Origin: Hyphococcus sp.
GTDB lineage: Bacteria > Pseudomonadota > Alphaproteobacteria > Caulobacterales > Parvularculaceae
DNA: 60,594 nucleotides
Direction: 5' to 3'
Assembly: GCA_021776375.1 (NCBI GenBank)
Contig: JAJFGA010000045.1
Location: forward strand, 1-60,594
Positions 18,003 through 25,493 of this stretch are shown in pieces. Every line of letters begins with the position of its first letter. Within the stretch, counting starts at the first letter, position 1. The notes below the pieces were generated by a model that was not told the DNA's origin, made no database searches, and saw only the letters and a list, made by a program, of their open reading frames with translations. Both the position numbers and the translations under genes were made by a program.

Positions 18003-18906
18003 TGGAAACCCCCTCCGCTCGCGACGGCATCGCGCTGTTCGCGTCGCCACCCGGCCCGTAATATTCATAAGATCCATAATGCGATCCGCCCGCCCCGATC
18101 AAACACCGATTTAACATCAAGCTCACATTGGGGTTAATGTCGAGAAGTTCGTCTATGGCCGATGCAACCGCAGGTTCAGGCGTCGCATTGGCCTCCACCA
18201 CAAAGACGATTTCATCGACATATTTGGCCAGAACCACCGCCTCGGTCGTCGCCAGAACCGGCGGCGCATCGAGGATAATGAGGCGATCCGGCGTTTGCGT
18301 CGATAGCTCAGTCAATAAACGCTGGCAGTCTTCGTTGGCGAACAGCTCTGAGGCCCGTTCAATCCTTGCGCCCTCGGCGAGAATTGATAGCGGCGCCTGG
18401 CTGGCGCGGTATTGCAGTGAACATACGCTGAGCGACGGATCGAGCAACTTGTCGGTCAGCCCCGGCCCCACGGCCAGGCCAAACCGGTCGCGCACGCGCG
18501 GGCGTGGAACATCGGCGTCTATTAAAAGCGTTTCGATCTGGTCTTCGAGCGCAAGGCTCAAGGCCAGATTAACGGCGCTGAAGGTTTTGCCTTCGCCGGC
18601 CCGCGCTGATGTCACCATGATCAGGTTGCGCTGGCGTCCAGGCATACGATGCGACTGGCGCTCACCGCTGGCGCGCAGGAAACCAATCCGGCGCAACAAC
18701 CGCCGTTTGACCGCACGCAGTTCCAGCGCCAATTGGCTCGCCCTGGCGTCCGGGTGATAATAGCCAGCCTCGGCGAGCTTGGTGAAATCAAGATCGAATG
18801 CTTGCTCTGCGGCGATGCGCGGTTCAACTTTCTTGTTGTGTTTTTTCGCCCGCTTGGCGGCAAGATTATGGACCGAGCCGCCGGCCTTTTCGATGACGCC
18901 CATCAC
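17989..18906 (-). CDS. tyrosine autokinase (BY-kinase) of the XrtA/PEP-CTERM system
   Basis: A 305-residue cytoplasmic BY-kinase domain protein of TIGR03018 type. Walker A is SARAGEGKT (100-108), Walker A' LLIDADVPRP (about 127-136), and Walker B LIILDAPPV. The C-terminal tail carries a short tyrosine cluster, HYGSYEYYGPG, the expected autophosphorylation site. BY-kinases cycle between phosphorylated monomers and rings to control polymer length with the membrane chain-length protein, which is encoded immediately upstream and overlaps it by ATGA. Two adjacent ATG codons (18906 and 18903) are possible starts. Confidence 0.93.
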   Translation of the reverse strand: MMGVIEKAGGSVHNLAAKRAKKHNKKVEPRIAAEQAFDLDFTKLAEAGYYHPDARASQLALELRAVKRRLLRRIGFLRASGERQSHRMPGRQRNLIMVTSARAGEGKTFSAVNLALSLALEDQIETLLIDADVPRPRVRDRFGLAVGPGLTDKLLDPSLSVCSLQYRASQAPLSILAEGARIERASELFANEDCQRLLTELSTQTPDRLIILDAPPVLATTEAVVLAKYVDEIVFVVEANATPEPAVASAIDELLDINPNVSLMLNRCLIGAGGSHYGSYEYYGPGGDANSAMPSRAEGVSNGTI

Positions 18907-20435
18907 AATGCCTCCCCAGGGTTTGCCGATGCCGATATTTCAGCTTCCGACGTGTCGGATGGCAGTTTCAGCACTGTAAAATAGGAATAGGCGCCGCCGA
19001 CAAGCATCAGGCTGGCGGCGAACGCGCCGAGCTTTCTGAAATCGCCATAACGTGCAGCGACGACAGCGGGCGACGGAACTTCGCTTACTGCGCCCAGCAC
19101 CGGAAGACCAAACGCATCCTGCAATTCGCTGAGCTGGGTGTAGCTTTTATCAAGCATGGTCAGCAGCCACGCGGCGCCGGCGCCAGCTCCGGCGGCAACC
19201 CCCAAGACGCCAACAATCAGCAACAGCCGCGGCGGATCGGTTGGCGTCAACGCCGCTTCGGGGCGCTCGAACACTTGATAATCAACGCCGCGCCCAGCGG
19301 CGCCGAGATTTCTGGTGAGCTGAAGCCGGTCACGCCTGGCCAGCAACTCATCATAGGTTTTTTGCGTCTGTTCATATTCACGAATGATCTGCTGCAAGCC
19401 CGCTTCCGCTGCCGGCGCCAACCCGGCTGTGAGATCGAGCGCTTCAAGCTCACTGCGTAGTCGTTCCTCGCGCGCGCTGAGAATACCAACCGCGTTTTGC
19501 GCCAGCCGCAGCTCAGAGCGCAAACGCACATAGTCGGGGTTGGATGACAAGGCGCCGCCAGCGCTCTCGAGCTGCGCAATGCGCGCGACCACGCCGCGTA
19601 TGTCGGGATGGGTTTCTTTGTACCGGCTGCGCAAATCGGCAAGTTCGACTTTCAGCTTATCAAGCTCGCCTCCGGAGATTGTCCGCGATGTCGTCGACAG
19701 CAAATTCTGTAAAGTCGTAATGCGTCCCTCTGTCCGCTCAAGCTCGTCGCTGGCGCGGGCCAGATCCTGTTGCTTCTGTTCGCTCCGCCGCGTTGCGCCC
19801 AGCGTGCCGGCCAGCTCGCCAGCATTGTCGCGGCGATAAGCGGCGACGGCCCGTTCATTGGCGGTGAGTTTTTCTTCAAACGCCTCGATCTGAAGGTTGA
19901 GACGGCGCACAGCCGCCTCGCTTTCCGACAAGGTCGCACCCAAATCCTGTTCGATCAGCATGTTGAGAACAGCATCGACCACTGCCCGGGCCATATCAGG
20001 GTTCGAGTTCTTGTAGGTGATCACAAAATACATATCGCGCGGGCTGTCGATTTTGATTTTTTGCGACAGTTCGTTGATGAGCGCTTCCATCTTTGTGCGA
20101 CGCTCAATTTCCGAGCGCGCCTCTATCGTCCGGTCGAGACCGGCGCGCAAAATCACCTCTTCAACATTCGGCCGCGTTAACAGTTGCAGCCGCATCACCT
20201 CGACCCGGCGCGAATAGTCCGGGCGCGCCGTAAAGCCGTTCAGCACTGGCTCCAATATGGTCTCGGTCTGGACGAACACATGCGCGCGCGATTCATATTT
20301 GTCCGGGATCATCCAGACAGCGAACCAACCGACAAGCGCAACGACCCAGGCGACGGCGATGACAGTCCATCGCCGGCGCCAAAGGCCGTTTAAATGCCGG
20401 ATGATCGGCCGTGGCAGATCCGAGAACTCAAACAC
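18903..20435 (-). CDS. polysaccharide chain-length determinant (Wzz-type) of the XrtA system
   Basis: A ~510-residue inner-membrane protein of TIGR03007 type. The first membrane helix is about residues 23-43 (VIAVAWVVALVGWFAVWMI), followed by a long periplasmic coiled-coil region (about 160-360), then a second helix (LLLIVGVLGVAAGAGAGAAWLL) and a third hydrophobic stretch near the C-terminus (FAASLMLVGGAYSYF). I prefer the GTG at 20435, which has AAGGA six bases upstream, over the TTG at 20456. It works with the separate tyrosine kinase encoded next, the two together forming the equivalent of Wzc. Confidence 0.92.
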   Translation of the reverse strand: MFEFSDLPRPIIRHLNGLWRRRWTVIAVAWVVALVGWFAVWMIPDKYESRAHVFVQTETILEPVLNGFTARPDYSRRVEVMRLQLLTRPNVEEVILRAGLDRTIEARSEIERRTKMEALINELSQKIKIDSPRDMYFVITYKNSNPDMARAVVDAVLNMLIEQDLGATLSESEAAVRRLNLQIEAFEEKLTANERAVAAYRRDNAGELAGTLGATRRSEQKQQDLARASDELERTEGRITTLQNLLSTTSRTISGGELDKLKVELADLRSRYKETHPDIRGVVARIAQLESAGGALSSNPDYVRLRSELRLAQNAVGILSAREERLRSELEALDLTAGLAPAAEAGLQQIIREYEQTQKTYDELLARRDRLQLTRNLGAAGRGVDYQVFERPEAALTPTDPPRLLLIVGVLGVAAGAGAGAAWLLTMLDKSYTQLSELQDAFGLPVLGAVSEVPSPAVVAARYGDFRKLGAFAASLMLVGGAYSYFTVLKLPSDTSEAEISASANPGEAL

Positions 20436-20467
20436 TACGCATCCTTTTCCGCCCAAAAGCTACGCCC

Positions 20468-21109
20468 TTAAAAAATGCTTTCGGGAATTAACACAACATC
20501 GCCGGGCAGCATCGGCACATTCGCGGAGATGTTGCCTTTGCGCAGCAAATCATCGAGGCGCAGGCGATAGGAATTGCGATCCGCCCCCTTGCCGCGAATG
20601 AGCACCGCGCGATTGCCGGCGGCAAATTCCGTCAGCCCGCCAACCGCGACCATCACGTCGAGCACCGTCATCCCCGCCTGATACGGCAAAGCAATCGGCT
20701 GTTGCGCCTCTCCGAGAACACGCACCTGCTGGTCAAATGTCGATGAAAAATTGCTGACGATGATCGTCACTTCAGGCGCTTTCACAAACCGTTTCAAAGA
20801 GGTTTCAAGGTCTGACGCCAGTTGCGTCGGCGTCTTGCCGGAAGCGACCATGTCTTCAACCAGCGGGGTTGAAATACGCCCGTCCGGCCGAACGGTGACA
20901 TCGGTTGAAAGCTCCGGTGCGCGCCATACGAAGATTTCAAGCTTGTCGAGCGGCCCGATCAGGTATTCAGGCGATGAGCCAGCGACATCCGTCGCTGATA
21001 CCGGGGCCGCCTGCAGTTTTTCACCACCATCGATAACCGCGCAACCGGCGATCAGAGCAGCGGCCGCGCCTAAAATCGCGATGCGGCAAATTTGGTAAAT
21101 ATCTGTCAT
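20468..21109 (-). CDS. polysaccharide export lipoprotein (Wza-like) of the XrtA system
   Basis: A 213-residue outer-membrane polysaccharide export protein of TIGR03027 type. The signal peptide ends in the lipobox LIAGC, making C23 the lipidated cysteine. A poly-export domain follows (EYLIGPLDKLEIFVWRAPELSTDVTVRPDGRISTPLV...), then SLBB-type sequence (VRVLGEAQQPIALPYQAGMTVLDVMVAVGGLTEFA) and the typical end LRKGNISANVPMLPGDVVLIPE. It is the first gene of the minus-strand operon, 32 bases ahead of the chain-length gene, and is probably transcribed from the sigma-54 element at 21189-21203. Confidence 0.94.
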   Translation of the reverse strand: MTDIYQICRIAILGAAAALIAGCAVIDGGEKLQAAPVSATDVAGSSPEYLIGPLDKLEIFVWRAPELSTDVTVRPDGRISTPLVEDMVASGKTPTQLASDLETSLKRFVKAPEVTIIVSNFSSTFDQQVRVLGEAQQPIALPYQAGMTVLDVMVAVGGLTEFAAGNRAVLIRGKGADRNSYRLRLDDLLRKGNISANVPMLPGDVVLIPESIF

Positions 21110-21188
21110 GTTTTCTTCCTTAGGGTATCCAGAATGCCGCCGTTTATCGGCGAACTCGTCAAAATCACGCGCCTAGCTTAGTGTCTCC

Positions 21189-21203
21189 GCAAATTCTTTG
21201 CCA
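21189..21203 (-). promoter_or_regulatory. candidate sigma-54 (-24/-12) promoter of the polysaccharide operon
   Basis: On the minus strand the site reads TGGCAAAGAATTTGC: TGGCA at -24 and TTGC at -12 with exactly the consensus spacing. It points to the export lipoprotein gene; transcription would start near 21177, leaving a ~68-base leader. Sigma-54 control of XrtA-type loci by the PrsK/PrsR pair is known from other bacteria. Confidence 0.65.
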
Positions 21204-21232
21204 TGGCGCAACGGGTGGTTGCGGAAAGCTTT

Positions 21233-21264
21233 CGCTGAATAGATGAACCTCAATAAATTCAGCG
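21233..21264. promoter_or_regulatory. inverted repeat upstream of the sigma-54 element, possible enhancer site
   Basis: Perfect arms CGCTGAAT (21233-21240) and ATTCAGCG (21257-21264) with a 16-base spacer, 30-75 bases upstream of the -24 element. A 10-bp palindrome GAAAGCTTTC (21224-21233) adjoins it. The layout could suit a dimeric enhancer-binding regulator, although it is closer than typical enhancers. The remaining part of the ~300-bp spacer between the export gene and the sugar transferase shows nothing else I can support. Confidence 0.35.
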
Positions 21265-21408
21265 GGTTGTGGCATTAATCGCGGGGTGCGGAATAATTGC
21301 CGCAGCGTGGTTTCGTTGGCCTTGGGCGATTACACGCCGTAATGGCGCCAAATGGCGCTGCGCAATCGCCGAATCAGAACGCTTGCCTTGGTTTCATAAG
21401 CAACCAGT

Positions 21409-22233
21409 TTAGCGGCTGCCGATGCCGAACACCGCCACCCGAATGGTCATCACAATGATGATGATGTCGAGTAGCGGGGTGAAGTTTCGGATGTAATAAA
21501 GGTCATAGCGAAGCTTTTCGCTGGCGCCTTCAACGGTCGCTGCATATTCATACTTCACTTGCGCCCAGCCGGTGATCCCGGGTTTGATGAGCTGGCGCGT
21601 ACGGTAATGCGGGATGGCGCGTTCCAGCTCGGCGACGAATTCCGGGCGTTCGGGTCGCGGGCCGACAAAGCTCATCTCGCCGCGTAGCACATTAATCGCC
21701 TGGGGGATCTCATCGATCCGGGTCTTGCGGATAATCCGGCCGATACGGGTGATCCGATCATCGTTAATGCATGCATATTGAGGCCCGTCTTTTTCCGCAT
21801 CAGTGCGCATCGAGCGGAATTTAAACACCTCGAAGACCTTGCCATCCTTGCCAACGCGGCGTTGCCGGTAGAGCACCGGTCCGCGACTGTCGAGCTTGAT
21901 CGCCAGCATAGTCAGTACCAGCAACGGGGCGAGAGTCATTATCAAACCGAGGCTCAAAGCCACATCGAGGACGCGCTTGAATTGCGAAATATCATGATCG
22001 GTCATCGCCGCCGCAGCGCGATTGACTGCGCGCATATCCACCGTGTCGAGATCGAGGGCGCCGGCATTTGCGCCCGCGCCAATGAGGCCGTCATGGGATT
22101 GCCGCAAGAAAACCGGCGCGCGCGTCAATGGCGCGGCGGGATCGTCATACGCCATCTTCACTAACCAAGGCCCGGAGCGGATCGCAATTAACGCCGCCAA
22201 CAGGCCCGCCGCGATGCCGTAGATTATGACCAT
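21409..22233 (-). CDS. undecaprenyl-phosphate sugar-1-phosphate transferase (initiating transferase)
   Basis: A 274-residue polyprenol-phosphate sugar phosphotransferase that starts polysaccharide repeat-unit synthesis. It has one N-terminal hydrophobic segment (about 2-20), then the hydrophobic element VALSLGLIMTLAPLLVLTMLAIKL (about 91-114) and the catalytic domain with RRVGKDGKVFEVFKFRSM, KTRIDEIPQAINVLRGEMSFVGPRPE (conserved DE and PRP) and LIKPGITGWAQV. It is shorter than the ~450-residue XrtA-type transferases with five membrane helices. The ATG at 22233 fits; a frame open much further left (to 24489) is only antisense to the next gene. It is separated from the export operon by ~300 bp. 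Confidence 0.93.
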   Translation of the reverse strand: MVIIYGIAAGLLAALIAIRSGPWLVKMAYDDPAAPLTRAPVFLRQSHDGLIGAGANAGALDLDTVDMRAVNRAAAAMTDHDISQFKRVLDVALSLGLIMTLAPLLVLTMLAIKLDSRGPVLYRQRRVGKDGKVFEVFKFRSMRTDAEKDGPQYACINDDRITRIGRIIRKTRIDEIPQAINVLRGEMSFVGPRPERPEFVAELERAIPHYRTRQLIKPGITGWAQVKYEYAATVEGASEKLRYDLYYIRNFTPLLDIIIIVMTIRVAVFGIGSR

Positions 22234-22476
22234 CTCCCCAACGCCTCCAACGCCGTGATGTTGGTTGCAAGCTGGAACAGCGCATCTCGTGTCGGCTGTT
22301 TCAGTTTGGAACAACGCCCGAAACGAAGCAGTAAATGTGCCTAACGGTTCGTTAATGTTCTCGCGCGGTCGCCAAAGAACGGCGCGCACGGAGTTCCTTA
22401 ATCGGCGCGATTTATGAATGGACGCAGTGTTCCATTCCGACGCTCCGGTCGGTGTGTTTGTTTTTATGCGAGAGCG

Positions 22477-24669
22477 ATGCGCTTTCTGGTTTTCACAACG
22501 CTCTATCCAAATGCGCAAATGCCCGCCCATGGCATTTTCGTTGAGAACCGTTTGCGCGCCTTTTTGCAACGCCATAAAGCTGATGTCCGGGTGATCGCGC
22601 CTGTCCCCTGGTTTCCATTCGGTCATAAGGCGTTTGGAAAATATGGCTGCTGGGCGCGGACGCCCCATCGCGAGACCCGCCACGGGATTGAGGTTTTCCA
22701 TCCGCGCTATGCCATCCCGCCAAAAATCGGCATGAATACCGCGCCCCAGGCGCTGGCGCGTTGTTTTCGGGCGGAGATCAAAGAGGCGACGCGCGACGGC
22801 TGGGATTTCGATTTTATCGACGCGCATTATTTCTACCCCGACGGCGTCGCGGCGGCGACAGTGGCGAAGGAAATCAGCAAGCCGCTGGTGATTACCGCGC
22901 GCGGTTCGGACATTACCTTGCTTGCACAGCATGCGCGGCCGAGGGCGCAAATCCTCAAAGCGGCGCTCGGCGCCGACGCCATCATCACTGTTGCCGCGGC
23001 GTTGAAAGATGAGCTGGTTAAACTTGGCGCGCCGGCGCAAAAAATTCATGTCCTTCGCAACGGCGTCGACCTGGAGGCTTTCACTCCCGGCGACCGCAAA
23101 GCCGCGCGCGCGGCGTTGAGGGTTTGCGGCCCGGTCATCGTATCGGCCGGGCACCTTATCGCCCGCAAAGGCCATGACCTTGTCATCGACGCACTTAGGC
23201 ATATTCCCGATGCGACACTGCTGATCGTCGGCGATGGCGCGGAACGTATGCGCCTTGAGCGTCAGGTGAAAAGCGCGGGGCTTGGCTCTCGCGTGCGTTT
23301 CCTCGGGCCCGTTGCGCCGGAAAAAATGCCGGAGATTTATCGCGCCGCCGACATACTCGCGCTCGCCTCTTCGCGTGAAGGCTGGCCGAATGTGTTGCTG
23401 GAGGCAATGGCCTGCGGCGCGCCCTGCGTTGCGACAGATGTTGGCGGTTCGGCGGAGGTTATTCGCGAACCCGCCGCCGGACGCATTGTCGTTGAACGAA
23501 CGCCAGACGCTATCGCCCGTGAAATCAACGCCCTCCTCACCCATCCGCCAGGCGCCGCGCAGACGCGGGCCTATGCCGAGCGCCATTCCTGGGACGGAAC
23601 CACCGATGCAATGGCGACAATCGCCTCTGAATTGACAGCGAAATCGCGCGCGGCGGCGACTGCCGTCACTACGCCGCTTGCACCCGCGCAAGGCGCCTAT
23701 CGGCCCAAGCTCCTGATTACGGTGGATACGGAAGAGCAGTTCGACTGGTCCGAATTCCGCCCGGACACGCACCGCGTTTGCCCCACCGCCGATATTGACC
23801 GCTTTCAGGACGTCTGCGCCGCGGCGGGCGCGAGGCCGCTTTATCTCCTCACCTACCCACTGTTGAAAAACCAAAACACCACCGCTTATTTTCGCGCCCT
23901 TAAAGACACATGCGCTAAAGATGGAGGCGGCGCTGATTGCGGCTTGCACCTCCATCAATGGGTGACGCCGCCGGGGGCGAATTTTTCGGGCGCTTACTTC
24001 TCGTTTCAAAAAAACCTTCCGCGCGACCTTCATCGCGCCAAGCTTGCCGTATTGGCCGATGCTTTTGAGGCCGCCTTTGGCGTTCGCGCTTGCGCTCATC
24101 GCGCCGGGCGTTATGGCGTCGCTGCGCCCGATTACGACCTCCTTGGCGCCGCTGGCGTCCGGTTTGATTTCAGCCCCAGCGCAGGATTTGATTTTACCGC
24201 CGCCGGCGGGCCTGATTTTTCGCGTCTTTCCAACCATCCGTTCACGGTCAATGCCGCGGGACGCCAAGTCTTCGTCACACCGGCCAGCGGCGCTAAGGCC
24301 TTGCGCCGTAGCCGGGTGTTCTTGAGCCAGGAAAAAGCCGCGCCCGGCTTTGCCGGCTCGGCGTCCAGCCCCTCGCGCCGCACCGTTCCCATGCGGCTGT
24401 CGCCGGAAGGCGCGCAGTTGGGCGACCTTAAAGCGCTCACCAAACGGCTGGTCGCCGACAAAACCCCGGTCATCACATTTACCCTTCATTCAACAAGCCT
24501 AACCATTGGCGCCAACGCCTATGCGAAAGACGCCGCCGCCGTTGCCGATATTCTCGATATAACGCGGCGCTATCTCGCCTGGTTTCGCGGCCCTATCGGC
24601 GGCGACATCATCGCGCTCGAAGAGCTTGCCGCGATTTATGAGGCCCCCGGCCAAAACCGCCGCGCTTAA
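22477..24669 (+). CDS. fusion of a GT4 glycosyltransferase and a polysaccharide-deacetylase-like domain
   Basis: A 730-residue two-domain protein. Residues 1-390 form a GT-B/GT4 transferase: glycine-rich start MRFLVFTTLYPNAQMPAHGIFVENR, NGVDLEAF near 196, and the nucleotide-sugar motif SSREGWPNVLLEAMACGAPCVA (about 299-319, E301 and E309). After an Ala/Thr-rich linker, residues about 408-730 resemble a NodB-like (WalW-type) deacetylase: LITVDTEEQFDW (D417-x-E419) as metal motif, GLHLHQW as His motif, AHRAGRYG and FTLHS as late motifs. The start is ATG 22477; the frame upstream to 22414 has no family similarity. It is divergent from the sugar transferase gene and may add and then deacetylate a sugar. 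Confidence 0.83.
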   Translation: MRFLVFTTLYPNAQMPAHGIFVENRLRAFLQRHKADVRVIAPVPWFPFGHKAFGKYGCWARTPHRETRHGIEVFHPRYAIPPKIGMNTAPQALARCFRAEIKEATRDGWDFDFIDAHYFYPDGVAAATVAKEISKPLVITARGSDITLLAQHARPRAQILKAALGADAIITVAAALKDELVKLGAPAQKIHVLRNGVDLEAFTPGDRKAARAALRVCGPVIVSAGHLIARKGHDLVIDALRHIPDATLLIVGDGAERMRLERQVKSAGLGSRVRFLGPVAPEKMPEIYRAADILALASSREGWPNVLLEAMACGAPCVATDVGGSAEVIREPAAGRIVVERTPDAIAREINALLTHPPGAAQTRAYAERHSWDGTTDAMATIASELTAKSRAAATAVTTPLAPAQGAYRPKLLITVDTEEQFDWSEFRPDTHRVCPTADIDRFQDVCAAAGARPLYLLTYPLLKNQNTTAYFRALKDTCAKDGGGADCGLHLHQWVTPPGANFSGAYFSFQKNLPRDLHRAKLAVLADAFEAAFGVRACAHRAGRYGVAAPDYDLLGAAGVRFDFSPSAGFDFTAAGGPDFSRLSNHPFTVNAAGRQVFVTPASGAKALRRSRVFLSQEKAAPGFAGSASSPSRRTVPMRLSPEGAQLGDLKALTKRLVADKTPVITFTLHSTSLTIGANAYAKDAAAVADILDITRRYLAWFRGPIGGDIIALEELAAIYEAPGQNRRA

Positions 24670-24681
24670 CACCCCGTTAAG
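24666..24681 (+). promoter_or_regulatory. CtrA-type binding site upstream of fliO
   Basis: TTAACACCCCGTTAAG fits TTAA-N7-TTAA exactly. It begins at the stop codon of the preceding glycosyltransferase gene and lies ~50-64 bases before the fliO start. CtrA activates early flagellar genes in Caulobacter relatives. Confidence 0.6.
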
Positions 24682-24729
24682 CATAAGGGCGGTAATTTTT
24701 GCCCCGTATCGTCTAAAGGACACCGGCTC

Positions 24730-25125
24730 ATGATTTTCGCGGATTTCGCGCGCATTCTGTTTGGTCTTACCGCCGTTATCGGCATGATCGGCATCGCCGC
24801 CTACGCCGCCAAAAAGGCGGGCCTCGCCACAGCATCCGGCGGCTTTGTCCGCAAGCGCCGACTCGGCGTCGTAGAAACGCTGGCGCTGGATGGACGGCGA
24901 CGCCTCGCGATCATCCAATGTGACGGTACCGAACATCTTATCGTGCTCGGCGCCAATAATGAGACCGTGATTGCGCACAATCTCGACGGCGTAACGCACG
25001 AAGAGGAAGACGCGCCAGCGCACGTCGAAAATCCGTTTGCAACGATGTCGGACTTGGTAAAAAAATTCCGACCCGGCGACAAGCGGCGCCCCGGCAACCC
25101 ACTCGCTGGCAAAGACGCCGCCTAA
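24730..25125 (+). CDS. fliO: flagellar biosynthesis protein FliO
   Basis: A 131-residue protein with one N-terminal membrane helix (about residues 6-27, FARILFGLTAVIGMIGIAAYAA) and a small cytoplasmic FliO domain: RRLGVVETLALDGRRRLAIIQCDGTEHLIVLGANNETVIAHN, the typical pattern of FliO proteins. The C-terminal ~40 residues are acidic then basic and probably disordered. FliO helps assemble the FliP/FliQ/FliR export gate. No other flagellar secretion gene is adjacent, so the gene is isolated, but the perfect CtrA box just upstream supports a flagellar assignment. The sequence match is judged by eye in a divergent family. Confidence 0.75.
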   Translation: MIFADFARILFGLTAVIGMIGIAAYAAKKAGLATASGGFVRKRRLGVVETLALDGRRRLAIIQCDGTEHLIVLGANNETVIAHNLDGVTHEEEDAPAHVENPFATMSDLVKKFRPGDKRRPGNPLAGKDAA

Positions 25126-25493
25126 AAATTCGGCGCCTTGTGCTAAGTATTTAGAAAATTCAACGCCGCCTGGATTCCGGTTTTCACCGGAATGAGCGGG
25201 ATTTGCAGCAGCTAAACACATTTCCCTATCACTCCTTTCAAGTCAGTATTTCACTCGAAAGGCATTATAAGGCCGCCCAAATCCGTGAGGATAACTTTTC
25301 ACCGAATATAGGTTTTATGGCCAACTACCCTCTCAGGGTTGCAAAATCGAAGATTCGATTCGTGTTTGGGTTGTATGGATTTGCGCTGTTTATGCCGTCA
25401 TCCCGTGCTAGCAGCGCGTCACTGCGTGCCGCACAGCACACGGGATGACGGGTTATGGGGCACAAAGAGTGTAGACGGTTATTGGAGCACGCT
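25126..25493. repeat. 368-bp gene-free spacer with two palindromic repeat elements
   Basis: Element 1 (25174-25193) is a hairpin ATTCCGGT / ACCGGAAT with a 4-base loop. Element 2 (25395-25451) has perfect 13-bp arms CCGTCATCCCGTG / CACGGGATGACGG separated by 31 bases, a form seen in dispersed palindromic repeats of alphaproteobacteria. Between them the sequence is AT-richer. A frame open across 25203-25448 starts with TTG, crosses element 2 and resembles nothing, so I do not call a gene. No T-tract follows either hairpin. Confidence 0.65.

Noticed and set aside
22234-24489. Minus-strand frame extending the sugar transferase to over 1000 residues
   Set aside because: It is antisense to the clear glycosyltransferase-deacetylase gene, is rich in Arg/Gly without family similarity, and the transferase has a natural start at 22233.
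24688-24706. Sigma-54-like element before fliO
   Set aside because: The GG and GC positions are one base too far apart, and early flagellar genes are usually CtrA-driven, for which a perfect site is present.
24499-25221. 240-codon minus-strand frame over fliO
   Set aside because: It overlaps fliO and the end of the fusion gene and has no recognisable features; the plus-strand gene has a CtrA box and FliO pattern.
25203-25448. 81-codon plus-strand frame in the fliO-hydrolase spacer
   Set aside because: It starts with TTG, runs through a palindromic repeat and resembles no protein.
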